DNA of 64,000 nucleotides from Drosophila pseudoobscura (Eukaryota; Arthropoda; Insecta; Diptera; Drosophilidae): NCBI RefSeq assembly GCF_009870125.1, contig NC_046681.1, forward strand, positions 28,852,001-28,916,000, written 5' to 3'. Below, piece after piece: positions 24,379-38,166 of the stretch. Both the position numbers and the translations under genes were made by a program. Positions within the stretch are counted from its first letter, which is position 1. The number at the start of each line of letters is the position of its first letter. The notes under the pieces were generated by a model. It made no database searches. It was given only the letters and a program-made list of their open reading frames with translations, and was not told where the DNA came from.

Positions 24379-25943
24379 CGTCATCCGGTGCAGGTTCACC
24401 GCCACTCGTTTTACGACATTTTTCAGTGAGTGCCATAGTAAAAGAACAATAAAACAATAACAAAAAGCGGGGAGTTCTGCGAACCCTCAGTCAGCACATG
24501 AAAAGAGTTTGGTTTGTGTATAGATGGTAATGTCTCTGGAGCGCAGTGGCCGGCATTTTGACACTAGCGAGCAGCGGAGCGCAAAACTTGTCCCTCATGA
24601 ATGGTTTATTTTGTAAGGGGAATTGGGTTGGGGTCGCCTCCATGGTACCCTTGGTTGTATTGGTATTCCATTCCAAATGTAGATAACTAGCTTATATTGG
24701 TCTCTTGTTTTGCGTACATTCACAACAGACATTCCTAAAGCTGTTATAACATATGTAAGAATCTGCTAAAATTGCTGAAATTAATGTTCGCAGCCGCCGA
24801 AGAATTGAAGCACATATATACATGTATGTATATGTACATATACATATCTCACTCTTACTGCATTGTTTTCACATAAAGGCTGTCTCTGCTTCAGCAGCTA
24901 GTCTAATGTCATACAGGGTGGTAGGGGTACAAGGTGGCAGGGCAGCGGTAGAAATGTTGACTTACCTCATTGGGGGCATATTTTAGGCAAAAATAGTGCC
25001 ACGCTACTTCGACTTTCTTTAAGTGTAGTGCCATAGGACCACAATGCCAAATATCGATGGGCAGGGATACGATTACACGTTTACTGCACTCCTGAAAAAC
25101 GCATAAATTTCAACAAAAGCAAGCCGAAACTTTTCACAAAAGTACACTTAACTTTGCATTCCACTTGCCTAATATACCCACTGCCCGGCCACATCCGCAC
25201 CTGGAAAGGGTCACCACTCCACTCACTGACGCCAGCGTCGTTGCCCCAGCCCGCTGCCTTGCCATGCGATCGCGCCGCTTCAATTGAAGTTTTCCAGTTC
25301 GGGGGCTTCAGTCGTAAGCCGACTTTTCACGGGGTTAAAGCCAGATCTGTAGCGACCGGATCGCACGCACAGTACTAATACCTGGCTTCACTTCACTCCT
25401 GCGCGGGAACAGCTGCGCTGCCTTATTTACCGCTGGCTTTTGCTTCCGGTTTGCAAATACATACGTAATTCGGGTTAATTTGTTTGGAAAGTGCGGCAAA
25501 TAGTTTTTGAGTTTTTCGTATTTTTGCAAGCCACAAAAAGTTATTAACGAAACGCCGGGCGGTAATTGCAGAGTGAAAAAACAAAACACAAACAGACTCC
25601 CGGGCTCTTTCACTCTTCGGTGTGTTTCCCAGTCTCTCTCTCTCGGCTAAACGGTAAACTGCCAGAAGTGGCCAGAGCGAATAAGGAAAAAGACGACAAA
25701 AGCAAAGTGGGAGAAGAAGGCGCCGAAAGCAAATCAGCGAAAACAGCCAAATAGAGCGCGCAGCCAGCAGAAGAAGGTGACAGCAATAAACGAAGCAAAT
25801 GTGTAAGTGCGAAACAATTAAAATTGTTTGATTTAAAGTTGCAAAGCGCCGGCGCAAGAGTACAAGAAAACCGAAGCTGCATTAGTGTTGCTGCATATCG
25901 CAGAGATCTGCGTCGCGGGAGCCGCAACAAATTGGACAACAAA
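24379..25943. other. Upstream region of quail, mostly non-coding
   Basis: Contains the 3' flank of the 247-residue gene, a TA/CA alternating tract (24815-24848) and the minus-strand candidate exons. The leader before the first candidate quail exon follows, A- and G-rich from about 25640. No TATA box is obvious near 25,900. Confidence 0.45.
24966..25265 (-). CDS. Candidate two-exon open frame upstream of quail
   Basis: ATG at 25263-25265 opens a 39-base frame ending in a good donor (25227|GTGAGT). A 135-base intron ends TTTTTCAG, then a 126-base exon (24966-25091) is fully open in the matching phase and ends in GTAAGT. The predicted segment includes ECSKRVIVSLPIDIW and HLKKVEVAWHYFCLKYAP, and the other two frames of that exon are closed. 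The continuation after 24966 is not resolved; one option starts near 24890. No family is recognised. The paired splice sites and phase match are the only evidence. Confidence 0.28.
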
Positions 25944-25970
25944 ATGCCGCCGTTTAATTTCATCAAGCAG
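25944..25970 (+). CDS. qua: Candidate alternative first coding exon of quail
   Basis: ATG-initiated 27-base open exon encoding MPPFNFIKQ, ending at a donor CAG|GTGAGG in phase 0. The quail second exon at 34581 begins in phase 0 (EVRPNT), so splicing to it keeps frame. The exon follows a long purine-rich leader typical of a fly 5'UTR. It would make an isoform differing only in its first nine residues, from a promoter 6 kb upstream of the other first exon. It could instead start another gene, since nothing else on the plus strand claims it. Confidence 0.4.
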
Positions 25971-28900
25971 GTGAGGAGTGTGAACGGGTAGCATTTAAAT
26001 GTTTGGTGTGAACAGTAGCACTTAAATGTTTCAATTTGCATTTTGCATACGAGTGTGCGCGCATACGAGTGTGTGGATGCATTTATTGCGCGTCAAGTCG
26101 CATGTCAACATGGAAAATTAATTAACCTTTATGTGGTCACTAGATTAACAGACATTTGTTGGCAAACTGCAACGATGATTGCAGTGGGTATCGATACCAA
26201 GAAATATCCCAACAAAATGTTTTCTATCTAATTTCATTGGAAAAACTATGTTAGTTTATGAGTGTAATGCAAATTAGCATAGAAAATGTATTAACCTTTA
26301 TGTTGTAACTAGAATAAGACGCCTTGGTAAGGCTGGCAGATGACTGGTTACACGCATGAATATGTGTGTAGGTTTCGATACCAAGCTCATCCGTGGAGTA
26401 ATATGTTTTACCAGCTAAACGCAGTAGAAATACTCTAGTATTATTCTATTCTAGTATTCTATTAGGATTGTGATATTGATCCAGCATTTGGGAACATTCC
26501 AGTTTCAGACTCGACAAAAACAATCGCCCTCTGTAGATTCGTACAGTCAGCCAGTACAAGAAAGCATCTGCGCAGAGAAACATCGTTGCTTCTGTCCAGA
26601 TCAGGAGAAACTAGGTAAACTCTTGCCCCCTATAGAATGCCCCATGGCTCAAAAGACCCCGTTATGGTTCAAAGTGTCTGTTTGTGAAATCTCCTTCCGA
26701 AAATTGCTTCTGGTATGAAAAGAATACTGGTATATATTTATGTTCCTATAGGGTCAGTCTGCGTATATCCTATGGGGGAAAATTGTTTTTATTTGATACA
26801 TCTCGAGCTCAAGTTCTTTCTTTTCTGCGTATAGAAATCGTTTTGCAATTATGTACTATTTGATGATTACATCTCTCTATCGTTTCCACTGAAACTCCAA
26901 CCAATTAATTAGAATACGCGTAGCACTAGTCTACCGATAAAAGTAGAACAGCACTGACAAACGAATGCGTCAGAGCCACGAAAGATAGTAGATAGAAGTT
27001 GACACATTATTCTCCACAATCAATCATAATGGATCCCAGTGAACGACAAGCGACAGACAAGAAACGTGTCTAATTGGCCGAAATTCAAAAGCAAATAATA
27101 GGGGAAACGAAGCCATAGGCTTGTCTGTGGATGTGAATCAGTTTGAATAGAAAACAGATTTATCCAAATCAGGGGCCCAGCTGGAGATGAAATAAGACAA
27201 CCGAAAAGAGATTTTCTGTAATTAAGTTTGCCTCTTCAGATGCTCGGCTCACAGATGGCTTCCGGTGATTAAATGTCAGAAACAAGACCAACGGAGGTAC
27301 CCCAGAACCACGAATAAACACACGGCATCCCATGCTGGGAACAAAGAAAGGAAAAGGCCCAAAACAAACCATAAAGGTGGGAACAATTTCTACGCAAACC
27401 CATACCATACCCATAAAGAATACCCCTGCCCCACCCCACCCATCGGAGCTTTCTTCTTTCTCCACTAATTTGAGGCACCACAAACATCGTTTGTCTGAGA
27501 CTTGGTCCGATCTTGGACTTACCAAACAAATTCAAATGGGTCAACGGACAGTGTTTAAGAAGCTGCAGACCAACCCGGGGGGGAATACTATGATTATATT
27601 ACGAGTGGTTTTTGGGGGCTCTGCCTAATGAATTTCCAAGCATTAAGGCAACATTTTGTTTAATTTTCGTGGCTTTTCCTCACCGTGTGATAATTAAGAT
27701 GAATGACCCCGAGTCTATGGCTGGTTAGAAAGTTATTGCACCACATTTTATGGATAGTTCGGGCTCCACATTTTGGGGCTTATCTCATCTCAAGAGCAGC
27801 TGAACCCGAACCGAGAGGCTGGCCTGGCCCATACATATTTGCATTTTTTAGTATTTAACGCGAGGTTAATTGCATGTTAACCAACAGTTAAATAACAGTT
27901 ATTCGTGCAGCTGCCGCGTTTGTTTATGGCCCCCAAAATGTTCATCCAAAATTGTTCAGCTTCCATCGCAATTGTTGTCCCGGCCTTTTCTCCGCAATTG
28001 TCTCTTTCTTTTTTTAATGAAGAAATTATTTTGAACTTTTCGTGTTACTCCGTGGCTTCACCCACACCTCTGCCAATGGCCTCTGGCGTGGGAAGCTGTC
28101 GACTGCGACTGACTACCGCGTCTCGTTTTACGAGTATTCACTCGATTCCAGATCGTTATTACGAATGGCAAAGGAAATCCAAGCCAAACAAAAAGTACAG
28201 CTAAAAAACCAACATTTGCGGTAGCAATTTTGTGAAATTTCGCAGGAAAATCCATTCGGGCCTCGCCTTTCAAAATCCATTTTGATTAATGATCGCCATT
28301 TGTTCCATGTTATCATCGTTAATTAACCATTTATTAATGCTAAATCAAATGCATCGCCAGCCAAAACACCTGTTATTGTTATTGATATTGCCGTTTTGCT
28401 TTTACCATTCTACATGGCCGCAGTGTTTTGTCAGTGGCCTCATAAAAGGCCACCAGACGGGGAGTTTTCTGCAAGGAAACAGCGACGTGGCCATCGGATG
28501 CACTTCAAAGAATCTTTAAGATTGAACAGATAATTTATACATATGCATAAGTAATGCTACAGTTCCATTCTTATCATTCAGGGTTCACTCGTGAATGCGG
28601 TACGTTTTTGTCGAGGCACACGATATTTCGAATGTGCCGAATGGTCGGTCTATGAGAAATTTTCACAGCGAATCCACGACATTTGAAAAATGTGTCTGCA
28701 TGTATCCTATGCTATATGTATGTGTTCCCAAAAACACATTCCCAAAACGATTTATATTTGATCAATTGCTGATACGCTTTCTCCGTTGCAGGCAAATCTT
28801 CCTACAAACCTATCACTACCCCAGTCCCAGTCCCAGTCCCAAAGGAAGAGCATCCCATTCCCATGACGGAGAACACCATATTTTGTAAAGTCAGCTGGCT

Positions 28901-31872
28901 TTGTGGTCTGGAATCGCTGGCAATTAATGTGGGCTGCTGTTTTCCAGCCCGAAGACCGGCCGACGAAGACAAACTGCAAAAAGAAGCTGCAGCAGCAGCA
29001 TGTTTGCCATAGTTTTGCCATCTTCAGAGCCAGAGTCTGCTGCATCTTCCATGGCTAATGAAAAGACAGCAAAAGAGCATCAGAGACTCGCGGCAGGGAA
29101 GGGGAGGCAGAAACAAATCGGCACAATCACCGCTAGCGGGGATCCATCCAGCAGACGGAGAAGGAATACTGAAAAAAGAAATAAAGCAGTCTGAAGCGGT
29201 ACATTGCTGGCCCGTTTCCCGGTTGCAGCTTGCAGTTTGCAGCTACAGATGTGGCAAATGCCACAAGTCAATGTTGCATTGTGCCTGCTTTGTGTGCTGG
29301 CTTTTTTATTAGTCTCAAAGTTTACGTAAATGTCGCGTGTGTTGTGCCACAGACAAACACACACAAAACGCTCTTAATGGGCTTGGGGTTTCACAGCAAA
29401 CAATCAAACTGTTTCAGGCGTTCGCCTTTTGTGTTCGCCTTTTATTTGGTAAAAGGAAAAGTCAATTGTTTGGACGGGGCGTCGTTTGTCTTTTGCAAGT
29501 TGACGTGTGTAATTATCATAAATTTTAAAATTGTAAAATTGCATTTCCATCCATGCTAAAAGTCGCACATTTTCAGTCAGTCCTGGAAAATGCTCTTTGC
29601 ATTTCGTATCGTATCTCACATTTCGCAATCCGCAATCCGCATTTTACATTTACATTTTTACATTTGCTTTCATTTTTTCCAGTTCACGCCTCAACCTCAA
29701 CGGTTGATTGAACTTGTCAGAGATTTTGAGTCGGAAAAACATGAGGCATGGTTCATGACGGAGAAAGAAAGAGTTACCTGCGATTGTTTTGGTTTTCGTT
29801 TTGTGTTTTGAAAGGCACTGCATTGTCTGTTGCCCCGAGATACTGATACTTACAGTGTTCTCCCGTCAGCCTGGAAGGAGGGCCCATTAGCGTCGTTCAC
29901 GCTTTGGAAGACACACACTTTGGAAAACCATTACCATACATTTTCGGGGGCCTTCACAGAGATGAACACACAAGTACAAGTACAAGTACAAGTCCAAGTA
30001 TGAAAATGTTGAACAAATCACTGGCAAAATACTCGTAGTTGGTCGAAATAATTTGACTACTTTCCTCGCTCGACTCCAATTGAGGCCCGTTGGCTGTTAA
30101 TGATTGTGCCACACAAATGCCACAATCCGCCTGTCTGCCACTCAAAACATAAATCATAAAAGTGAAGACTCAAGGCAGTCAAGCGAGGCAGCAGTTGACA
30201 AAAGGCAGAAGGAGGAAACCCACGAGATGCAAATCGACGGACGGGTGTCTGCTGCATCGATGTTTGACGCTTCCCTCCCTCTCTCTCTTTGTGCTTGATT
30301 GCCTCTAGAGAATGTCAATGCAACATCGGAGTGTGGATGGAGACAGCTAGGCAAGAAAATAAAGCAGGCGAGTTTCAGAAGTAGAAGATGGGATACTCTT
30401 TGAAGGAGGAACCCACTAAAACTCGTGGAAATACTATGTGGAAATATTAGTTACAGTAGGAAATGGAAAACATTCTCTTACATTGAAATGTTTTCAGTGA
30501 ACACTCTTCCAGGGAATGTCTGGGAATGCGCCTACAAAATTTAGCCACCTTTCTTCTTCAGAAGAAGTGGAAGCCTACTTATTCCAGGAATACACTGGAG
30601 TATAATTTTATAGCTAAATATCGTATGACAACATTTTGCACCAATTGATAGCATCATTCCGATTCCACATGAAAGTTTGAGTAGGTACCAATTGTACCAA
30701 TGGAATATCTTGAAATATTCATGTACATGATGCGTATTTGCATATAGATCACAATCTACACTTTCAAAATCTACATATTTCACCCCAAGACGAACACTCT
30801 CAAGCCCTAGATCCTCCTCTTGTGGTCACTCAACCGAAAGAAGTAGAAAATCGTTTAAAGAACCCAAGTAACCGACTCATAAAGACTAGTGTGTCTGTCC
30901 ACACATGGCTAATGGAAAGAATTAGCAAAAGACCAGCAAAGAATTTGCTTAGACCCTTTTGCCAACTCTTCCGTGTGGCCTTTTGCCCGCAGCCAAGTTC
31001 CAAGTTCCGTTGGCTTAACGCTGGCCCAGACCCAAACCCAACCCCAACCCCAGACTCGGAGCCCCGCAACTTGGCTCAAACCGGGGTGGCAGGCGACAGT
31101 AAACCGCAACAAAATGCGCTGCGCTTTCTGCTTTTCTTCATTTCGCAGTCTCGGACAGCGAAAGACAGAGACCACCGACAATATAACTGATAATTTTCAT
31201 TCATGTTCCAGTACCGAAGTCACAGCCGATTTCTGAGTCACAGTCACCGCTTCCCACCTGTTCGGCCGCTCGGGGCCCCTCTCGAATGCGGCTGCTCTGC
31301 TGCTGGCCCGGCCATAAACCTGGAGTGCCGCATTTTGCGTCGACCAGTCTGCATTTGGCTTTCTGCCTAGCAAGTCGTGCAGCCACATCTTGAAGATCTA
31401 CGTCTACGGGTATTCGCGTCTGATCAGAGCTCTGAACCGGGGAAAAGGCTCTCCACGCGAGTGAGTGCGCTCTCAGATCGGCCACAGGCCAGGGCACTAA
31501 GCTTAGGAAAATCGAATCGAATGGGATTTTCTTTTACTGTCTTTTCGATTCTTTATCGGATCTATCGTAAAATTTGTTGATTCAAAATTTTCAAAGTCAG
31601 ATAAAATACAAAAAATACAGAATTCTGAGTTGTGTGGTGCTGTGCTTCGTGAAATTTCTATTGATCGCTTTCGATCGATCGGTCGGTCGGTGTCCGTCGC
31701 GACATTCGCTTTTCAAAAGGATTTCACTTTGAGCTCGCTGCCAACAGAGCCGGCAATTGGAATTGCCATCAATTTGTGAGCCAAAACTAGTTCAAGGCTG
31801 CCTCCGATCGTCACCGAGCAACAGTTCCAATCTTCAAGCTTCTTCTCTGGGTCGGTCTTCGGTCTGTCCAAA
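25971..31872 (+). other. Long non-coding region upstream of the downstream quail first exon
   Basis: If the upstream first exon is used, this is part of an 8.6-kb first intron. It holds short tandem runs: CCCAGT units near 28822-28842, CAAGTA units near 29970-29996, and CCCAAAC/CCCCAA units near 31027-31052. There is no open frame with coding character and no recognisable RNA gene. The AT-rich stretches have patches that may be enhancers, but this cannot be shown here. Confidence 0.5.
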
Positions 31873-34800
31873 ATGGAGCTATCGCTGTCACCAAAAGAAA
31901 CGGTAACTACAGGCTTTTCATTATGCATACAACAGTCCAGTCTCCCCTTGTCTCTCTCTCTCTCTCTCTTTCCATTCGTTCACTCTTTTACATTTTCCTC
32001 CGTCTTCCATTGCGTCGTGGGTCTGTTTTAGCCAGTTTTCCGTTTTCCAGCTGTTAATTACGAGCTGACAATTATTTGTTTGGCCATTACCATCATTTTG
32101 GTTCCTGATTATGATGCTCATATCTTTGGAGATCTATAGTAGAGATTGGAGAACAGGAATTGAATGATGATATCTGTATTTTATGAGGAGATTATTGTAT
32201 TATTGAGCTTTGATTGGGTTTTCACTTTTATCTTTACATTTTATGTAGCTTTACCGATTTTTTTGTAATAATGAGCATTGAGCTCTGAGTAGAACAGGAA
32301 CAAGGCATTTGTAATTTATTATGCCTATGGCTGATCTGTCTATTACACATTTAATTTCCATAATTGTCTGTAAGCTTTCACATGGTTTCGTAATTCCTTT
32401 ACTACATTATTACAACCATCAAAACCCATGTTTCTGCGGAGGCCCACCTACACCTACATTCATCTCTTGTATCCGATTTATTTATGATTCTACCTGCAGT
32501 GTCCCCATGTTTGCAAGATTGTAGATACTAAAAGGTACCGCTATTTCCCTTTCATTATGGACTCACTTTACATTGACTTTAGGAATCTTTCCAAACAAAA
32601 ATTTAACTTTGCTTTGAACTTTCTTGTTTTTTTTCCTTTTCCATAAAACAAATCTTCTAAAGCAAGCAATTAACCATTTTGAGTTCATTTCTCAAACTAA
32701 TGGCTTGTATTCCTCTTCAGAGATCTATGAGAATATTATATTAAATTTTTGGCATTCTGCTGAGAACATTTCTTGGACGCTGGGCATCAATCAAACTTTC
32801 ATGGCTTTCCATGCAGATGTCGCTAATTGGTGGCTGTGAAAGTCTCTCTTTGGGGGCAATGTCTTTGCAAAGACAAAAGCAACAAAAAATATACCTATAA
32901 TTTCCTATATGTATCTGGAAGAAAGAGATTCCGTTGTACCAGTTTTTGTGGTTGTGGTGCCATGACAAATGTCGTTTAGCTGTCAACACACGCAGTGCAG
33001 ATCGATCAATCTTGATGATGATCGTTGGAAAACCTGGTTAACCCAGCCACAGCCCCCACCCAAAGCAATCCATCCCGAGTTATTTTCCCATTTGCAGACA
33101 ATAATTAAAATGTTTCCATGCTGCACATTTTATACATTGCTTATTTATGAGAAGCGAACGACAAAATGCGTGGGCCGAAGGCATTGATACCCTTGCAAGA
33201 TCAAACATTGCACAGAGCATCAACTTGTATCATGTGCAATGCTTAAGCCAGATAAACACACATTTTATAAATGCACATGACTGCTACGAAACGGCTGCCA
33301 TCCCTTCGTTCTCCACATCGGAATACCCTCTCCTAGAGTATAACACAAACTAAAGCCAACAATTATGATTGTGATTTTCATGAAATGTCGCTATAGCGGG
33401 GCAGAATTCACTGCCAGGCGGAGCATGAACTTGTTTTTGGTCTCTGAACACGAGAGCTGTAATCAAATGATTGTGGCTTAGAGGTGTACCCCCAAATGGA
33501 ATGGTGGTTCAGAGTCAAAGCATTAATTACTCAACGGCCACCTAATGACCCCCAACCGTTAGCCAAGATCGAGATGAAAATGCAGACGCCCCAAACCCCA
33601 AAACCCCAGCCCAGCCCCCAGTGCTCTCAACCACTTTCCACTTAGCTGCGTTCCATAAATACAATAAAACAACAAAAATTAATCTTCGAAACAAAAACTG
33701 GCCTGAAACCGCACCATAGACGCCGGCCGCCGCGCACCACACAAATGTGGTTCAGTTTTCACTATCACTTGGCCACCAGCTCTCGAATATGCAGAGGAGA
33801 GGCAATCGGACGCAATCTGTTCAGCCGCCAGATGCAGAGCACTTCCCCAAGACCTGTCCAAGTGGGTTGTTGTTGTCGGATTTTCTTTTCTTTTGGTGTG
33901 GTGCGGTGTGGTGCGGAGTGGCGTGGTGTGCAGATCCTTGGCGCCTGTTTTGAGGCTTTTTCGAAAATTGTCTCATGTCAGTGACAATTGGAGGCCATTT
34001 GAAAGGTGTTTTAATGTCGATCGAAAATGCTGTTCGAGTGGCCCGTCATCCCAGGCATTGTCCACCTTTGGCGATGTGCGGTGAAAATATAGAATGGTAA
34101 TTGCAGATGAAATTTCATCAAATCAAAACCTGCTCACATCGAAGAGAGTCGAGTAACACTACGTGTTTGGGATTGAACTTCAAACTGAAGCAAGAAATAA
34201 GAGAAGTTTCAGTGAAGAGCTGAGACGAGTTCTGCGATCTAGCACGTTTGAATATATGTATATTATTTAAAGCGTACAAGATGTGAGACTTAAGATTTAT
34301 ATTTCCTTAGTGTTAACTGACAATTCCATCTAGTTATTTCGTCTTACTAAAAACTGAGGCCATTTCGAATGCATTATCCTCTTACAAAGTTTTAGAGCAG
34401 TATTGCAGCAAATATAAACCAGTAGGAACGTTTATGTCCGTTCACGGGTATTTTTACGAGTGCAAGTCTCACTGAGAGACAGCTGCCGATGGCGAAAAAG
34501 AGTATACACCACTACAAACACTTCTAAATCGAATTTATAAAAACTTAATAAAATAAAACCCCTCTCTTAAATTTTTTCAGGAGGTCCGTCCGAACACCAT
34601 ACCGGATCCAAAAGTAGATGCCACCTTCCGTAGAGTGGCCAAAAATGCAATTACCTTTTCCTTGTGGAAAATTGATGAGGATCGCCTAGAGGCCGTTGCC
34701 CGTTCACAGTACGGAACGTTCTACGACAACAGCGCCTACATAATATACGCAGCCAATCTGGTGGGGCACTATGCCAATCACGAGACCATCGTAGGTAGCC

Positions 34801-37543
34801 CCAAATATCCACATTAATGGTCGTTCTAATAGGATTTTGCACTTTAGACACGCGAACAGAAGCCCAATGTGGTGCTGGAACGATACATACACTATTGGTT
34901 GGGCGGAAATGTCAGCGAACAGAATCGTTCCAATGTGATGCACAAGATTCAAGAGCTGGACTCGTATCTGGGCAATGCGGCGGCCATCTACCGCGAGACA
35001 CAGAACCATGAGAGTCCGCGTTTTTTGTCCTATTTCAAAAAAGGATATGAGTAAGCCCATCTATGATAGAGATTCCCAGTCATAATGATCTCTAATCCCA
35101 AATCCCTTTCAGTATTCTTTCGGGAGCTTTGATCAACTCTCCACAGAGGCCACGCCTGTATCAGTTGCGTGCTCGGAAATGGCTGCGTTCCATTGAGTTG
35201 GCCACCATCGAGTGGTCGCACTTTAACTCGGACTACATAATGGTTCTGCAAACGGAGACCACGACATTCGTCTGGATCGGACGTTCCAGTTCGGGCATCG
35301 AGCGGCGCGGCGCCTTGTCCTGGGTGCAGAGGCAGACTAACGGCTGTCCCATTGTCATTGTGGATGATGGCTACGAGCAGGCCATGACAGCGCCACAGAA
35401 GGAGCTGTGGAACGCACTGCTGCCGCTGCATAAGCGAATGGTCTGCCAGGCCAGCCAGCTGGTCACCGACTATACGGACTGCAGCAGCAACAAACTCCGC
35501 ATCTACAAATGCAATCTGCGTGGACGTTTGCATCTGGATCAGTTGGATGTGGGCTTGCCGGCCAAGGATGATCTAAGCGATGCCCATGGGGTCTACCTAT
35601 TGGATAACTATGGCCAGAGCGTTTGGCTCTGGGTGGGTGCCCAGGCCCCGCAGGCGGAAGCACTCTCAGCCATGGGCAATGGCCGTGCCTTTGTCAAGAA
35701 GAAGAAGTATCCGGACAACACTTTGGTGGTCCGCGTCGTAGAGGGCCACGAGCCGGTTGAGTTTAAGCGTCTGTTCTCCAACTGGTTGAATGTGTGGCAG
35801 GAGAATACACGTGGCCACAAGCCGGTGTCCACAAAGTTCGGCAAACTGGATGCCCATTCGCTGTGCGAGCGTCCTAAGATGGCAGCGGACACACAGCTGG
35901 TAGACGATGGCAGGGGAGAGCGAGTGGTGTATCGAGTGTTAGGAGACCAGGTGCAGGAGCTGCCAGTCTCAAAGACGGTGGTCTTCACCACCAATGCCAG
36001 CTATGTGGTCAAGTACAGTGTGCAGGTAAATATCCACTGCACTCCATTCTTAAATCAGCTTTGAAACTAGGACATTCTTTCTCCATCTGCAGTGCGCAAC
36101 TGTTGTGCCGGCAGATCTGGCTTCGGTGGGAATTCAGAACATCATCTATCAGTGGAACGGCTCGGAGGCCTCGGCTGAATCCATTGCCACTGCGAATAAA
36201 ATTGCCATGGTCGCATTTGAGGCGCTCAAGGAACCCGGAATGCTAGTCCAACTCTACGAGTTCGATGAGCCACCGCATTTCCTGCAGATCTTCGACGGCA
36301 AGCTCATCATCATGCGGGGACAGCGCAGCGACATACTGTACAGCAACAACAACAACGGGGACCTCAAGACCAATGTGATGCTAGAGACATTCCTGCTGAA
36401 GGTCTACGGAGACGCCAGCTACAATTCCAAGGCAGTGGAAGAGCACCCGCTCTCCTCGATCACCTCCAAAGATTGCTACGTGATCAAGACGAGCCATGTG
36501 TGGGTCTGGTGTGGCCAGAGCAGCACTGGAGATGCCCGCGAGATGGCCAAGTCGGTGGGTGCTCTCATGGGAGAGTACACCCTGATCCTCGAGGGCAAGG
36601 AGAGCAAAGAGTTCTGGCAGTCAGTGGCCATGTACTTCAACCAGGCACTCGTCATCAATGGCCATGTCAACTCCTGCGGCAGCAGCACCACCAGCAGCAG
36701 CAGTGGCGCCGGCAGCATGTGCAACGGAAGCTCCAACGGTGGCAACGTCTCCCCCATATTGAGCAACAATTGCTATCTCAACACTTGCGTGCCGTCTAAG
36801 CCAAGACCACCGGTGCAGCTGTTTCTTGTCTGGTGGCAGCAGAACTCCTTGCGCTACGAGGAGATCATTGGCTTTGAGCAGCAGGATCTCAGTGCGGATT
36901 GCACCTACATACTGGACACTGGCACCCTCACGTATGTCTGGCTGGGGGCCCAGGCCCAGCAGCAGGAAAAATACACGTCCATTGCACAGTGCTATGTCCA
37001 GAATGCCCCGTTCGGGCGACGCTCGGCCACAGCCTTGGCCGTGGTGCGGCAGTATCAGGAGCCAAATGTGTTTAAGGGCTTTTTCGAATCCTGGCAGAAT
37101 AACTACGGAAAGGTAAGCTTTAGATATCTCAACTATTCCAGAAATAAAATCAGATTTTGTTGCAGAACTTCCTGTCCTACGAGCAAATGCGCAAGGAGCT
37201 GGGTAGCAGCACAGCTCCCAGTAATATTAGCGCAGTCAATGGCACCACTCCGCTCATTTTGGACGATAGACAAAAGGATTTTGATGGGCATAAGAAGTAC
37301 CCATTGCCGGTGCTGACTCAGGAGATGGATATGCTGCCGTCCGAGATTAATCCGCTCAAGCGAGAGGTCTGTTCCAGTACTCAAATCAACCAGAAACATC
37401 CCCATTGAAACTTCCTTTTCTCCCTCCAGGTGCACCTCACTCATGATGATTTTGTTTCTGTTTTCAAAATGTCTTTCTACGATTTCGATGAGCTGCCCAA
37501 ATGGAAGAAGACCGAGCTGAAAAAACAGTACAGATTGTTTTAA
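31873..37543 (+). CDS. qua: Villin-like actin-bundling protein Quail
   Basis: Binds and bundles F-actin; in D. melanogaster it builds the nurse-cell cytoplasmic cables needed for dumping into the oocyte. Exons: 31873-31902 (MELSLSPKET), 34581-34790, 34848-35050, 35113-36025, 36093-37112, 37166-37366 and 37430-37543, all in phase, giving about 896 residues. Gelsolin-type repeats run through exons 2-5. The C-terminus is a villin headpiece ending in the actin-binding motif around DELPKWKKTELKKQYRLF. Between the repeats, at about residues 640-685, is a Ser/Gly/Asn-rich low-complexity insert (36660-36780). AATAAA at 37667-37672 should end the transcript. A second possible first exon lies at 25944. 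Downstream are three micro-genes on the opposite strand. Confidence 0.93.
31903..34580 (+). other. Quail first intron (from the downstream first exon)
   Basis: A 2.7-kb intron ending in the acceptor ATTTTTTCAG. It is AT-rich, with a (tc)n run near 31953-31970 and a G/T-rich patch near 33893-33930. No coding sequence is recognised. Confidence 0.55.
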
Positions 37544-37731
37544 GTCAACGCGCCGATTGAGTGTATCCGTGTATCGAGTGCGCACTGTACATAATCCACA
37601 TGAATGAATAGTAAAACATATTTGGAGCAATTTATGTTACATACTATACACACTTTACGTAGATATAATAAAGAAAACTCTTTGAATTTCACAAGAACGA
37701 GAAATATAAATCAAGTGAACTGCTAGAACCA

Positions 37732-37909
37732 TCAGGTGGTTTCCACCTCCTCAGAATCCGGCTCATCCCCGCTGTCCGAACCTGGTCAAACAGAGAATTT
37801 CATCATTTCACAGATCGCAAATTTCCACACATTATAATCCCCACAACTTACTGGGAAACAAAAGCCCGAAAATGAACTCGAAAATTCCACCAAGTAGATC
37901 CCAAAACAT
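37732..37909 (-). CDS. Micro-gene A: 35-residue two-exon peptide
   Basis: Exon 1 is 37852-37909 and exon 2 is 37732-37781; the 70-base intron has GTAAGT...CCAG borders and phase 1. Exon 1 encodes MFWDLLGGIFEFIFGLLFP, strongly hydrophobic with alternating aromatic and aliphatic residues. The codon split by the intron is Ser, and exon 2 adds an acidic Ser/Asp/Glu tail ending in TT. The gene is convergent with quail, with stops about 190 bases apart. Two further genes of the same design follow at 38167-38339 and 38504-38720. The hydrophobic part could be a short membrane anchor or an amphipathic helix. It has no cleavable signal peptide and no family I recognise. Confidence 0.55.
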
Positions 37910-38166
37910 TTTCGATCTGCTGTGCTCAACGTTTTGTAACTAAGTGCAAAGACATTACGGATCGGAAACGATTTTGAGTTTGATTTTGATTTCATGTAGC
38001 CCAGACCCCATTTAATGAGCCGCGACCAAAAACGGAAGAGTAATTCGGGCTTAATTCCTAGCGATTGCATGATCTAGGTCAATCATGGCCTATTGAAAAG
38101 CATTTAAGTGGTCATATCAAATTTATTTGTTTGGTTTCATCATGTTCTTCAGATTCAATTTCAATT

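Noticed and set aside
29970..30000. Short direct repeats considered as a CRISPR-like array
   Set aside because: Six-base microsatellite in a fly genome with no spacers.
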